This document shows positions 54,531 to 63,950 of a DNA stretch of 64,000 nt, one piece after another. The notes below the pieces were generated by a model that saw only the letters and a program-made list of their open reading frames with translations, was not told the origin of the DNA and did no database searches. The translations under genes and the position numbers were made by a program. The first letter of the stretch is position 1, and each line of letters begins with the position of its first letter. The DNA comes from Bursaphelenchus xylophilus (Eukaryota > Nematoda > Chromadorea > Rhabditida > Aphelenchoididae), in contig CAJFCV020000004.1 in assembly GCA_904066235.2 (NCBI GenBank), positions 3,162,001-3,226,000 on the forward strand, read 5' to 3'.

Positions 54531-55663
54531 ATGAAATTTGAGAATGATTTTCCCATCATTACGAACATCGCTCTTCTTCTCAGCATTGTCATCGAGACAA
54601 TATGTGCGCCAACGATCATCTACCTGGCCGCCTATCATTCGAGACAAATGAAAAGATATCGGTATTTGATTATCAACACGGCCGTCTGGAGTCTGCTGCT
54701 CAATTGGTTTATTCTAATCTTTCAACCGCAATTCGAGTTCCCCGCCGTCTGCCTGCTTTTCCGGACAAGCCTGTTGACCTCGCCGAATGCGTCGGTATTG
54801 GCCGCCGCGGCGCTGACGGCGCTCTACGCGAACGCCGGGGTGTCTGTGGGATGGAGTTTTTTGTATCGATATTCTATGGTAGGCGCAAAATTACACTTGT
54901 TTATCATCTCTTTGCTAGGCATATCCAGGCAGGATCAGCGAGGCCGTAGAGAGAGGAAAAGAAGGTCCGATTATTCTTGCGACCGGTCAAATTTTGAGCC
55001 ATCTGGCCTGTTTCTATCCCTTCTACCGGCACGGCTTCCCAGGCATGTCCTTTTCTGCCGTATTCCCTTCATACGTATCCCATTTTTAGCCGTTGAACTC
55101 GAGGAGGCGGCGCTTTACAAAGAACTGCCCGACTTGTTCGACCAGAGACATGAATTTGGATACCTGTGTGGCACGGTCGCCTCTGGGACCAGAAGAATGA
55201 TGTTTATCGAAGTGATCCTGATTCTGGTAGTTATGGCCACTGGCCTGATTTTATATGCAATTCTGTTCAACCGAGTAATCATTCAAAAATCTCGTTTCAA
55301 TTTGGCCAGCACCCAGCGGATGCATCGCATGTTGTTCAAGGTAAGTGTACCCTTAACTGTAAAGGTTTTTAGGCCCTCTCGGCCGAAATATTCATTGCCT
55401 ACACTATGCTGATTTTCCCGACGGTAGCCATCTTATATTCGCTGCATGCACAATGGGAGGAAGGGACGACGATCTGCGCCGTTGCCCTAATGGTTGTACA
55501 ACTTCATGGAGCTGTTGATTTCCTTGCCATCATATACTTTATCACACCTTATAGACGGAAGCTTCTTTCGTTCTTCAAAAAGAATAGGCAAGAGGGAAAA
55601 ATCAGCGCAAGCTGGTCGCAAGGGCTCACGAGGGAGACGCCAACAGTTTTGAGGGTTCCATAA
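54531..55663 (+). CDS. Chemoreceptor, SRH/SRI-type 7TM (receptor 15), very short introns
   Basis: Exons 54531-54878, 54919-55042, 55090-55340 and 55373-55663 give 337 residues. The ATG at 54531 (MKFENDFPII) makes exon 1 exactly 348 nt; the in-frame ATG at 54441 lies in a MITE. Introns are 40, 47 and 32 bp. Intron 2 has a GC donor (CCAG|GCATGT). Exon 3 starts AVELEEAALYKELPDLF. TM7 closes HGAVDFLAIIYFITPYRRKL. TM3 is diverged (NAGVSVGWSFLYRYSM). The frame is intact. It is the most compact receptor in the window, and pairs head to head with receptor 14. Confidence 0.86.
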
Positions 55664-55782
55664 GTTCACAAAAAGAGTCTGCTAATATTTGGTGAAAATA
55701 AAATTTTCATTACATTTTAATACAGCCCGACAATTCTTATAAAAGTTGAGTCTTTGTCGTGCAGTGTACCTCAATAATGGAA

Positions 55783-56150
55783 AAAGTTCCTTATTCTGGC
55801 CACAACAAAGGTATTCTGCGAACTGCGCCCAAGTTTGGGAACTAAAGTTAGGAAAAAAGGCTTCGACCTAACTGGCACTGAAGCTCTATAGTTTTAAGGG
55901 TACCTGCGAATTGGATGACGACTCATTTAGTTCTATACGGAGGCAATGTTTAGTTCCGAACATATTTCATCGTATAAAATGCTACAGCCGTTTTTGTAGG
56001 GCAAGGTGGTAGGCAAAAAAGAAGATACCTCCCTAACTACATCCACTGTCGGGCCATTGACAACGATGAATTGAGCCTGCACGCTAAATTTGGGCCAATT
56101 CTTACCAGTTTCCGCAAAGTTATGAGTTATGGCCAGAATAAGCAACTTTT
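55783..56150. mobile_element. Family E MITE copy 1 (TTCCTTATTCTGGCCAC ends)
   Basis: AAAGTTCCTTATTCTGGCCA near 55785 is mirrored by TGGCCAGAATAAGCAACTTT near 56150. The 370 bp body contains TTTCATCGTATAAAATGC, the motif clustered at 1.7-2.9 kb. A second copy lies at 56893-57303. Confidence 0.7.
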
Positions 56151-56208
56151 ACCCTCAATAATATGTAAGTCCTGGTGCTTGCTATTGTCTTAGTCCACCA
56201 TCGGTCTT

Positions 56209-56746
56209 TTAAACTGGATACAAGTCAGCAGGACACAAACTATTGTCACTTTCCTCTTCATCATCATAAGTGGCGCTGAAATTTCCGCTAGTCACTCGGC
56301 CCCACTCTCCTCTTCCACGATACACATTCACTCGGCAATTGCCCCGATCGAAACGGTGATAACTAGAGAGTCTTCTGTTGAGATGCACAGCTCATTCTTA
56401 CATTTTTAGTCTCTGTCCATTATCAATCCGCCAAGGTGCGGGATTACAAGAAATCTTGAAGAAGCCAGTCGAGTCGGCGATTGTAGAGCCACAAAACTTG
56501 TTTTTGAAGAAGCCCCAATCAATCAACTCTACTTTCTGGAAAGTAATTTTGCGTTATAAGCAAATTTTAGACCATATAAAGCTGGCTATGTAATATCATA
56601 TGCATATACGTATGTGATAACCTCACCACTTTGGGAAGGCCTCTAAAATCATCAAGTCCTTCATGATAAATGTATCCTTGAATCGTTTGCATTGCAGCTT
56701 GGGCTGACAGACCACCAAACAGAATTAAAAGTAAGTCTGCCCACAT
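56209..56746 (-). CDS. Transthyretin-like secreted protein (TTL-4)
   Basis: Exons 56746-56627, 56535-56402 and 56362-56209 give 135 residues. Signal peptide about 1-17. The mature domain reads TIQGYIYHEGLDDFRG, then FFKNKFCGSTIADSTGFFKI, then LKIYHRFDRGNCRVNVYRGR and ends NSLCPADLYPV. Besides the two exon-3 cysteines it has a pair in exon 2 (FCGSTIA and KISCNP) that TTL-1 to TTL-3 lack. The acidic DDEEESD loop is typical of this subgroup. It lies between the two family E MITEs. Confidence 0.72.
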
Positions 56747-56892
56747 AATTTAGAGCAGTCAGTTCTAAATGAGGTGATTTTAAAACACACGCGCCGACGA
56801 TCCAATGGAAATTTGATAGAATTTTTTAATCAGATTGAATGAGAGTCGATCATAAATGTAATTGACAATATACCAAATGTATTGCAGATATT

Positions 56893-57303
56893 TGGAAAAA
56901 AGTTCCTTATTCTGGCCACAACACAGGTACTCTGCGAACTGCGCCCAAGCTTGGGAACTAAAGTTAGTAAAAAAGGCTTCCACCAAACTGGCATTGAATT
57001 ACTATAATATGTATGTAGCTCTATTGTTTTAAGGGTACCTACTAAGGGGATGACGACTCATTTAGTTCTATACGGAGGAAATAAGTTTAGTTCCGGACAG
57101 GTTTCATCGTATAAAGTGTAAAATCGCAGGCTGCAGCAGTTTTTGAAGGGTGAGGTGGTACGTAAAAAAGAAGGTAGCTCACTAACTAAGTCTACTGTCC
57201 GGGCATTGACAATGAGGAATTGAGCCTGCACGCTAAATTTGAGCTAATTCTGACCAGTCTCCGCAAAGCTATAAGTCGTGGCCAGAATAAGGAACTTTCA
57301 CCA
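56893..57303. mobile_element. Family E MITE copy 2
   Basis: AGTTCCTTATTCTGGCCACA near 56899 and GTGGCCAGAATAAGGAACTT near 57297 are exact inverses. The body matches 55783-56150 with small insertions and also carries GTTTCATCGTATAAAGTG. Confidence 0.75.
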
Positions 57304-57441
57304 GATATTTTTATGCGTTGATATTATCAACTTGCGCTTTGCCGAAAAAAACTTGACAAATAATTTATTTCCATACCAAACTAGCTGCAAAAAAGATAAT
57401 ACTTTTGGAGACCGCTCACATTATTCATGAAGATTCCCCAT

Positions 57442-57978
57442 TCACTTTGGATAAAGTTCATCTGGGCACAAACTGTCGTCGCTCACAGGTTCATCATCGT
57501 GCAAGGCACTGTAATTTCCGCTAGCCACTCGGGCCCATGCCGCTCTTCCACGGTACACGTTCACTCGGCAATGTCCATTGTCGAATCTGTGATAGCTGAA
57601 AATAAACATAAGAGAAAAAATTCTTTACAACTCGAGCAAACACCCACATTTTCAACCTCTGAACATCGTCAATTCTCCAGTTCGTGGGGTTGCATGCAAT
57701 CCGCCACCAGCCATCCCATTCGGCAATTGTGGAGCCACAAATTGTGTCAGTGAAAACTCCATAGTCAACGACTTCAACTCTCTGGAAAATGAAAAATTAA
57801 ACTCAAAGGAAGGCTATCAAATTCCCCAAAAAAAGCTCTTTATTCTCTGTTAACTCACGACTTTCGGATATCCCCTAAAGTCGGGGAGATGCTCGTTGTA
57901 GATGTATCCTTGGACATCGACCTCAACGGCGGCAACGAGCAGATCGGCGAAGAGAAAAGCAAAAAGTTGCGGCCTCAT
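57442..57978 (-). CDS. Transthyretin-like secreted protein (TTL-5)
   Basis: Exons 57978-57859, 57781-57648 and 57595-57442 give 135 residues. The signal peptide covers about 1-18 of MRPQLFAFLFADLLVAAVE. DVQGYIYNEHLPDFRGYPKV opens the domain; exon 2 reads RVEVVDYGVFTDTICGSTIA and contains the second cysteine in RIACNP; exon 3 reads YHRFDNGHCRVNVYRGR and ends DSLCPDELYPK. All four cysteines of the second subgroup are present. Exon lengths equal those of TTL-4, so the two are tandem duplicates. Donors are GTGAGT and GTGGGT. Confidence 0.73.
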
Positions 57979-58237
57979 TTCGCGGTGGCTTGAATTCGAA
58001 ATGAGTCGAGGTCAAAAAAGATGAACTCTTATCCATGTTTTTCGTTTTCAAAATCATTTTTTGTGATGATAAAACGAAACTTTGGGTAGAGAGTTAGTAT
58101 GACATTTTCTGTATGTTTTAGAAAAATTAACTGCGGTTTGTGTCATCTGAAATATTCAAAAAATGTAGTAGATCAAAAAACGGCTCAGCATGTTAAAAAA
58201 AATTTCTTTTTATTTCTCGCCACAAAAAAATTTCGTT

Positions 58238-59083
58238 TTATTTTCTTCCAGGCTCATCTGGCCGTTTGTAAATTTCTTCTGGACACAAACTCTCATCCTT
58301 CTCCAGTTCGTCGCCCTTTAGCGCATCGTAGTTCTTGCTCTCAACCATTCCACCGCGGCCCCTTCCACGATACACATTTACGCGGCAGTCCAAGGCCTCG
58401 AAACGATGGTATCTGAAAGCAATGATTAAAGCAATGGTTGGTATTTTTAGTCCTCGGCAAAGCAACGTAAGGGTAAGGTGAATACGTGTGTAAAGTGCAT
58501 CAGCTTACAGTGACAGACCTGACCCAGTGACAAAAAACGTTCCATTTTGCATCCGGGAGGTATCAAAAGATGTAGCAAAATGCCTCCCTCTCCAAGTGAA
58601 AAAAACAGTTATGAAGGGCGCTCCTTTGAAATCGGAGTTTTCTCACTTGAAGAAGGAGGTATACACATTTTTTGATAATTCCAGGATGCAAAATAGTTCG
58701 TTTTTTGCCACTGGATCAGGCCCGCCACTGTAGGAGCTACGTATTTTCTGGGCGTCTCACATTTTCAACAGTTGAACATCATCGAATCGGAAATCGGTGG
58801 GATCACATTGAATGTGGAAGTAACCGTCGGCCCTAGCGATTGTCTCTCCACAAATCGTGTCATAGAAAACGCCATGGTCGACTAAGACCACTTTCTAAAA
58901 CTTGCAGTTTTTTTTTTGATCTCCAAAACATCAAAAGAACTCTCGCAGTAGTAAATCTCTTACCACATACGGGTATCCTGTGAAGTTCCCGACATCTTCA
59001 TTCACAATGTACCCTTGAACATCGTATTTGTATGCTTGGAGAAGAGGAAAACTAATCAGAGGAAGAACAAATAGACACCACAT
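58238..59083 (-). CDS. Transthyretin-like secreted protein (TTL-6), extended C-terminus
   Basis: Exons 59083-58964, 58894-58761 and 58412-58238 give 142 residues. Signal peptide about 1-17 (FPLLQA). YDVQGYIVNEDVGNFTGYPY opens the domain; exon 2 has YDTICGETIARADGYFHIQC; exon 3 has YHRFEALDCRVNVYRGRGRG. The C-terminus continues past the usual SLCPEEIY with KRPDEPGRK, seven or eight residues longer and basic. Four subgroup-II cysteines are present. Intron 2 contains a CAGTG MITE. Splice sites are canonical. Confidence 0.73.
58508..58730. mobile_element. CAGTG MITE copy 10 (TTL-6, intron 2)
   Basis: CAGTGACAGACCTGACCCAG at 58508 and CAGGCCCGCCACTG ending at 58730, with TA on both sides. Confidence 0.85.
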
Positions 59084-59336
59084 AATTTTGAATGGTTTGG
59101 TGATGATTGTGTGTTTTAGTTCTCGTTTTTATGGTGCAATTAGACACTCTGCGGTGATGAATTATTCCTTTTATATAATTAGCTTCACGACTGGCTTATT
59201 TGCATGGATTTGTCAGCATTTACAAGCGTCTAACAGGAGTTGAAACCTTATTTTTTAAAAGATAAAAAAACATTTTTATTATTGTTTGATAAAGTCATCA
59301 AAACAAAAGACTCCGACTGCTATGTAAACTGAGCCA

Positions 59337-59918
59337 TCAGTCATAGAGATCGGTTGGACACACGCTGTCATCGCTCGCCGGTTCGTCACCCGTAACGGCG
59401 TCGTAGTTGCCATCCTCCACTTTTCCGCTAATCGCCGTCCCACGATACGAATTCACATGGCATCTGCCCAGTGAAAATCGGTGATAGCTGAAAGTATTTA
59501 AGTGTGGCATTGCTTTGCTGAACGATGTTGCAAAATCCAAGCTTTTTACGGTGTCTCACATTTTTAACTTTTGATTATCGTTGAACCGAAACCCGGTTGG
59601 CTCACATTCGATGCGAAAGTAGCCGTCAACAGCGGCGATTGTCTCGCCGCAAGTAGTGTCATACAATAGGCCGACGTCGACCAGGACGACTTTCTGAAAC
59701 ACATGTTTTGATAAAAAAATTTTAAAAAAAGTCTTGAAATGCTCCCTAGTGTCTTCAAAATCAACCAGAAGTCGATTCTTATTCCATTAGGAACCTACAA
59801 TTTTCGGGTATCCCGAAAAGTTGGCAACTTCGTTGTTGTAGATCTTCCCCTGCACCTCCCTGTATGCGTGAACAGCAAGAAAATTACAAAGGATTGCAAC
59901 CAACAGACACCCCATCAT
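59337..59918 (-). CDS. Transthyretin-like secreted protein (TTL-7)
   Basis: Exons 59918-59799, 59693-59560 and 59487-59337 give 134 residues. Signal peptide about 1-18 (NFLAVHA). REVQGKIYNNEVANFSGYPK opens the domain; exon 2 has YDTTCGETIAAVDGYFRIEC; exon 3 has YHRFSLGRCHVNSYRGT and ends DSVCPTDLYD. The gene and flanks are duplicated at TTL-9 (61273-61844), together with the neighbouring TTL-8/TTL-10. The start has two successive Met codons; I use the first. Confidence 0.74.
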
Positions 59919-59950
59919 TTTGGAATTCGCCAGAGGTGCCTGTTAATCTT

Positions 59951-59960
59951 CCATTATATA
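59951..59960 (-). promoter_or_regulatory. TATA box of TTL-7
   Basis: TATATAATGG on the minus strand, 33 bp before the ATG at 59918. The same box is kept before TTL-9. Confidence 0.45.
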
Positions 59961-60109
59961 GTATACGATCATTTTTATACGCTGAATTTTATTTGTTTTT
60001 GAATAAAATTGTTTGATAATAAGCAATGACACCGTTCCGAGCGCCAGCGATGTTCCTGTGGGAAGTTAGCATCTAAATATTTGGTCTCATCGATCGAGTT
60101 ATCGCTTAT

Positions 60110-60467
60110 TATAGGGTGAACCAAAACTTCTTTCCGATTTATATCTATATATATATCTTTTTTTTCAATCGTTTTTTTACAAAATAAACGCCTTTATATG
60201 AATGTAATAGGTATATTTTTAAAGGCCTTGAGCTGCTTTATCATAATACGTATTAAAAATTTTAATTGGTCTCTTATTTAAAATTTTTTAACTTGTTGAA
60301 AAAACATGGAAAAAACCGAAATTCGTGTTCTTTTACGTCATTACTGGAAACAAGGCTTCAACGCAACTGCAGCAGCAAAGAAGATATGCGAAGTTGAAGG
60401 CGACAATGTGGTCTCAGATTGTACTGCGCGAAATTGGTTCAAAAAAATTGGTTTTTATGACTGTTAA
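60110..60467 (+). pseudogene. Truncated mariner transposase (N-terminal helix-turn-helix)
   Basis: A 53-codon frame at 60306-60467 reads MEKTEIRVLLRHYWKQGFNA and then AAKKICEVEGDNVVSDCTAR plus NWFKKI, the typical start of mariner transposases (HYWK and EVEG motifs, first helix-turn-helix). It stops at once and no catalytic region follows. Left-hand sequence from AGGGTGAACCAAAACTTC (about 60115) is probably its inverted repeat. It was inserted in the first of two duplicated TTL units: the second unit lacks it. Confidence 0.75.
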
Positions 60468-60539
60468 CATCTTTAGTCATCGTTTTCATCAATGTCAACT
60501 GCTGTTTATTACATTATTCTAGCTTTTACAAAGATTTTT

Positions 60540-60858
60540 TTAATCGTACATTTCGTAAGGGCACGTGTCATCGTTCGCACTTTCGTCATCATGATGAATT
60601 GGGTAGTTGCCGTGCGCTTATACTCGTCCAATATAGTTGGTTCCCTTATAGACCATCTTTCTGCAACCATCGCCGTTGTCGAAACGTTGGTAACTAAATT
60701 GTTTTTTTGTAGGCCATACACTTACACTCGCAATTCTTGCTTTGCATCCCATCGAAGGAAGGGAGGCGAGCATACAATATGATAATATCCCATCTTGTCG
60801 GCCGTTGTGGTACCGCAAGTTGTGTCGTACAAAAGGCCAACGCTATCAAGTCAACGCG
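60540..60858 (-). pseudogene. TTL-8 pseudogene
   Basis: Exons 2 and 3 (60858-60726 and 60693-60540) are near copies of TTL-10 exons. Exon 2 is one base short (133 instead of 134 nt) at the GATAG-CGTTGG position, shifting the frame. Exon 3 has a stop (TAA, 60620-60618) where TTL-10 has GAG. No exon 1 or signal peptide is found upstream; a truncated MITE lies there instead. Three independent lesions make it clearly non-functional. Confidence 0.82.
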
Positions 60859-60901
60859 CTAAAATAACACTTCCACAACAAGGCTTTAATTATATATAGT
60901 A

Positions 60902-61115
60902 CAGTGGCAGACCTGATCCAGTGGCAAAAAGCGTACAATCTTGCACCCGGGCAGTATCGAAAAATGTTGCAAAATAGTACCTCCCTCTCCAAGTCAAAAA
61001 AATCCCGATTTCAAAAGCGTGTCCGTTCTTTTTGTGAGGGAAAGGCACCCTTCAAAACAGAGCTTTTTTTTGTTGGAAAGAGAGGCATTTTGCCACATTT
61101 CTTGATACTTCCCGG
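60902..61115. mobile_element. CAGTG MITE copy 11 (right end lost)
   Basis: CAGTGGCAGACCTGATCCAG at 60902 after TA. The right arm runs to GATACTTCCCGG near 61115 and breaks off before the GCCACTGGATC end. Confidence 0.78.
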
Positions 61116-61272
61116 AATTTTAGTATACGATTGCCGTTTGAGACCCTTGAAATTGTTCATTATCGACAATATCGACAGGTTCGGTTCTATAGATCAGACC
61201 ATTCTATTGCATTTACAAATACGTTCATTGTTTTATAAAGTCATCAAAAGAACTGTTATATAATCCGAATTC

Positions 61273-61844
61273 TCAGGGATAGAAATCGGTTGGACACAAG
61301 CTGTCATAGCTCGCCAGGTCGGCACCCGTAACGGCGGCGTAGTTGCCGTCCTCCACTTTTCCGCCAACCCCCGTCCCAGGATACGCATTCACTTGGCAAC
61401 TGCGCAGTGCAAATCGGTGATAGCTGAAAGTAATTGTGGCATTGCTTTGTTGAACGCTATCGCAAAACCAGGCGTTTACAGTGACTCACATCATCAACTT
61501 TTGATTATCGTTGAACCGGAAGATCGTTGGCTCACATTCGATGCGAAAGTAGCCGTCAACAGCGGCAATTGTCTCGCCGCAGGTAGTATCATACAACAGT
61601 CCGACGTCGACCAGGACGACTTTCTGAAACACAAGTTTTGATAAAAAAAAATAAAAAAAGTCTTGACATGTTGCCTAGTGCCTTCAAAATCAAAGAAAAG
61701 TCCATTATTATCCGATTAGGAACCTACAATCTTAGGGTATCCCGAAAAGTTGGCAACATCGTTGTTGTAGATCTTCCCCTCTACCTTCCTGTATGCGTGA
61801 ACAGCAAGAAAATTACAAAGGATTGCAACCAACAGACGCCTCAT
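61273..61844 (-). CDS. Transthyretin-like secreted protein (TTL-9)
   Basis: Exons 61844-61728, 61623-61490 and 61423-61273 give 133 residues. Signal peptide about 1-17 (ILCNFLAVHA). RKVEGKIYNNDVANFSGYPK opens the domain; exon 2 equals TTL-7 except near its end (KLMM instead of KLKM before the donor, breaking the LKIYH motif); exon 3 has YHRFALRSCQVNAYPG and ends DSLCPTDFYP. Four subgroup-II cysteines are kept. It is the duplicate of TTL-7 in the second unit. Several non-conservative changes in exon 3 (YAAVTGADLASY) suggest relaxed constraint. Confidence 0.72.
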
Positions 61845-61876
61845 TTTGGAATTCTCCAGCAGTGCCTGTTAACCTT

Positions 61877-61886
61877 CCATTATATA
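61877..61886 (-). promoter_or_regulatory. TATA box of TTL-9
   Basis: TATATAATGG on the minus strand, 33 bp before the ATG at 61844, matching the TTL-7 promoter. Confidence 0.45.
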
Positions 61887-62190
61887 CTATACGATCATTT
61901 TTATACGCTGAATTTTATTTGTTTTTGAATAAAATTGTTTGATAATAGGCAAGGACACCTTTCCGAGCGGCAGCGATGTTCCTGAGGGAAGTTAGCATCT
62001 AAATATTTGGTCTCATCGATCGAGTTATCGCTTATTATTATATTTACTTTTATGACATGTTCCTGTGTGAAATATTATGCATCATACATACATTCATATC
62101 TGTTATATGTATATTAAAAATTTAAGTCATTGTTTTTCATCAATGTCAACTGTTATTTATTACATTACTCTAACCTTTATAAAAAAATTT

Positions 62191-63127
62191 TTAATCGTAA
62201 ATTTCGTAAGGGCACATGTCATCGTTTGCACTTTCGTCATCATTATGAATTGGGTAGTTGCCGTGCGCCTCTACTCGTCCAATATAGTTGGTTCCCTTAT
62301 AGACCATCCTTCTGCAACCTTGGCCGTTGTCGAAACGTTGGTAACTAAATTGTTTTTTTTGTTGGCGATACACTTACACTCGCAATTCCTGCTTTGCATC
62401 CCATCGAAGGAAGGTAGGCGAACATACAATATGAAAGTATCCCGTCTTGTCGGCCGTTGTGGTACCGCAAGTTGTGTCATACAAAAGGCCAACGTCTATC
62501 AAGTCGACGCGCTAAAACAAGACTTACGATTACATATAGACAGAAAAGACCCAAAGAAACCTTGAAGTGTTATATGCATAATCAAGCCATTTTACAATTG
62601 AGGCTTCGTGGTATAAAAGTTAATTTTAGTGTACTATTTTCGCCTGAGGCTCTTGAAATTTTTCGCTATCGACAGGTTTGGTTCTACAGGTTAATCTATT
62701 GAATTTACAAATACGTTCAAATTGAAGCTTTGGGTGCGGCTCACATTAAGGGATCTGATCCAGTGGCAAAAAACATACCATTTTGCATCCCAGAAGCGTC
62801 AAAAAATGTGGCAAAATACCACCTTCTCCAAGTGAAAAACTCAGATTTCAAAAGCGCGTCCGCTCTTTTTGTGAGGGCCCTTCAAAACAAGGTTTTTTCA
62901 CTTGGTGAGGGAAGCATTCTGTCACATTTTTGATACTACCCGGATGCAAAAGATCCATTTTTTGCCACTGGATCAGGCCCCCCACTGTATTATTAACTTA
63001 CAACTTTTGGCAATCCGCTCATATCGGGAACGCCATCGCGCTTAGCGTACCCTTGTACATCACAGGTGTCGGCTGCGGTTTGCCAGACCCCAACGGCAAA
63101 TACGAGCGTGACCAACGACAGTCTCAT
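62191..63127 (-). CDS. Transthyretin-like secreted protein (TTL-10)
   Basis: Exons 63127-63002, 62511-62378 and 62344-62191 give 137 residues. The signal peptide ends near residue 19 (VWQTAA). CDVQGYAKRDGVPDMSGLPK opens the domain, adding an extra N-terminal Cys; exon 2 has YDTTCGTTTADKTGYFHIVC; exon 3 has YQRFDNGQGCRRMVYKG, with Gln for His in the IYH motif, and ends DDMCPYEIYD. Intron 1 is 490 bp and holds a CAGTG MITE whose end is 14 nt from the donor. It is the intact counterpart of TTL-8. An inverted copy of its promoter lies at 50.4-50.6 kb. Confidence 0.72.
62743..62987. mobile_element. CAGTG MITE copy 12 (TTL-10, intron 1)
   Basis: Left end degraded (GGGATCTGATCCAGTGGC near 62749); right end CAGGCCCCCCACTG at 62987 with TA. 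It begins 14 nt inside the intron seen from the donor at 63001. Confidence 0.8.
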
Positions 63128-63425
63128 GATTCGTAAAACTAATAATGCTTCGAAAATCTCGTTTCATGCGTTTTAATAATGACACGTCAGATTTGCATTG
63201 CAAACGATGATGATATATGGTTAACTATGTAGACATTGCCTTTCAAATTTATGTGGTCAAAAAGGAGTTACTTTGGATTGAAATTGAACAATTTTTTCTC
63301 ATCCATTTCTTCATTAAACCGTGAAATATAACGTTTGTTTAACATACATATAAATTTTCTTGGCCATAAATTTTTATTTTCACAATATTACTTTTGCCTG
63401 TAGCAAAATTACTTTTTTATTGCAA

Positions 63426-63433
63426 TATAAAAA
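63426..63433 (+). promoter_or_regulatory. TATA box of the six-Cys peptide gene
   Basis: TATAAAAA, 32 nt before the ATG at 63465. Confidence 0.45.
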
Positions 63434-63464
63434 CGGAGGGGTTTTAAAAATTTTTGAGGCAAAA

Positions 63465-63662
63465 ATGCTGCAAAAACTGATCATCCTCTCTGTTCTAACT
63501 GTCTGTCTTGCGATGGCGTGGTTGAGCGACAACAACAGAATGGCGGCAAATTATATGGCCCTCGATCAGGGAGATCCGTGTTCGAGCAACGATGAATGTG
63601 CGGAGGGATGTCTGTTCAAGGTTGGAACTTGTATTTTTGGGAGGTGCATGTGCTGGATATAG
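63465..63662 (+). CDS. Six-cysteine secreted peptide, CS-alpha-beta (defensin-like) pattern
   Basis: A single-exon 65-residue precursor. MLQKLIILSVLTVCLAMAW is a signal peptide. The mature end holds six cysteines spaced C-x5-C-x3-C-x6-C-x4-C-x-C; the C-x3-C and C-x-C pairs are the signature of the CS-alpha-beta fold shared by arthropod and nematode defensins. The likely role is antimicrobial, outside the cell. The ATG at 63465 was chosen because it opens the signal peptide and has a TATA box at 63426; the upstream in-frame ATG at 63360 would add a non-secretory stretch. AATAAA follows at 63690. No other copy is in the window. Confidence 0.7.
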   Translation: MLQKLIILSVLTVCLAMAWLSDNNRMAANYMALDQGDPCSSNDECAEGCLFKVGTCIFGRCMCWI

Positions 63663-63723
63663 TTGAATTTAAATAATTTTATAACCAACAATAAACAGTT
63701 CTAAATGAAATAGGATATTTCTA

Positions 63724-63950
63724 CAGTATGGGACCTGATCCAGTGGCAAAAAACGTACCATTTTGCATCCGGAAAGTATCGAAAAATGTGGCAAAATGTC
63801 TCCCTCTACAAGTGAAAAAACTCTGTCTTGAAGGGCGCGCTTTTGAAATCGGAGTTTTTTCACTTGGAGATGGAGGCATTTTGTCACATTTTTTATACTT
63901 CCCGGATGCAAAATGGCACCTTTTTTGCCACTGGACCAGGTCCGCCACTG
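63724..63950. mobile_element. CAGTG MITE copy 13 (downstream of the six-Cys gene)
   Basis: CAGTATGGGACCTGATCCAG at 63724 and CAGGTCCGCCACTG ending at 63950, TA on both sides. Confidence 0.87.
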
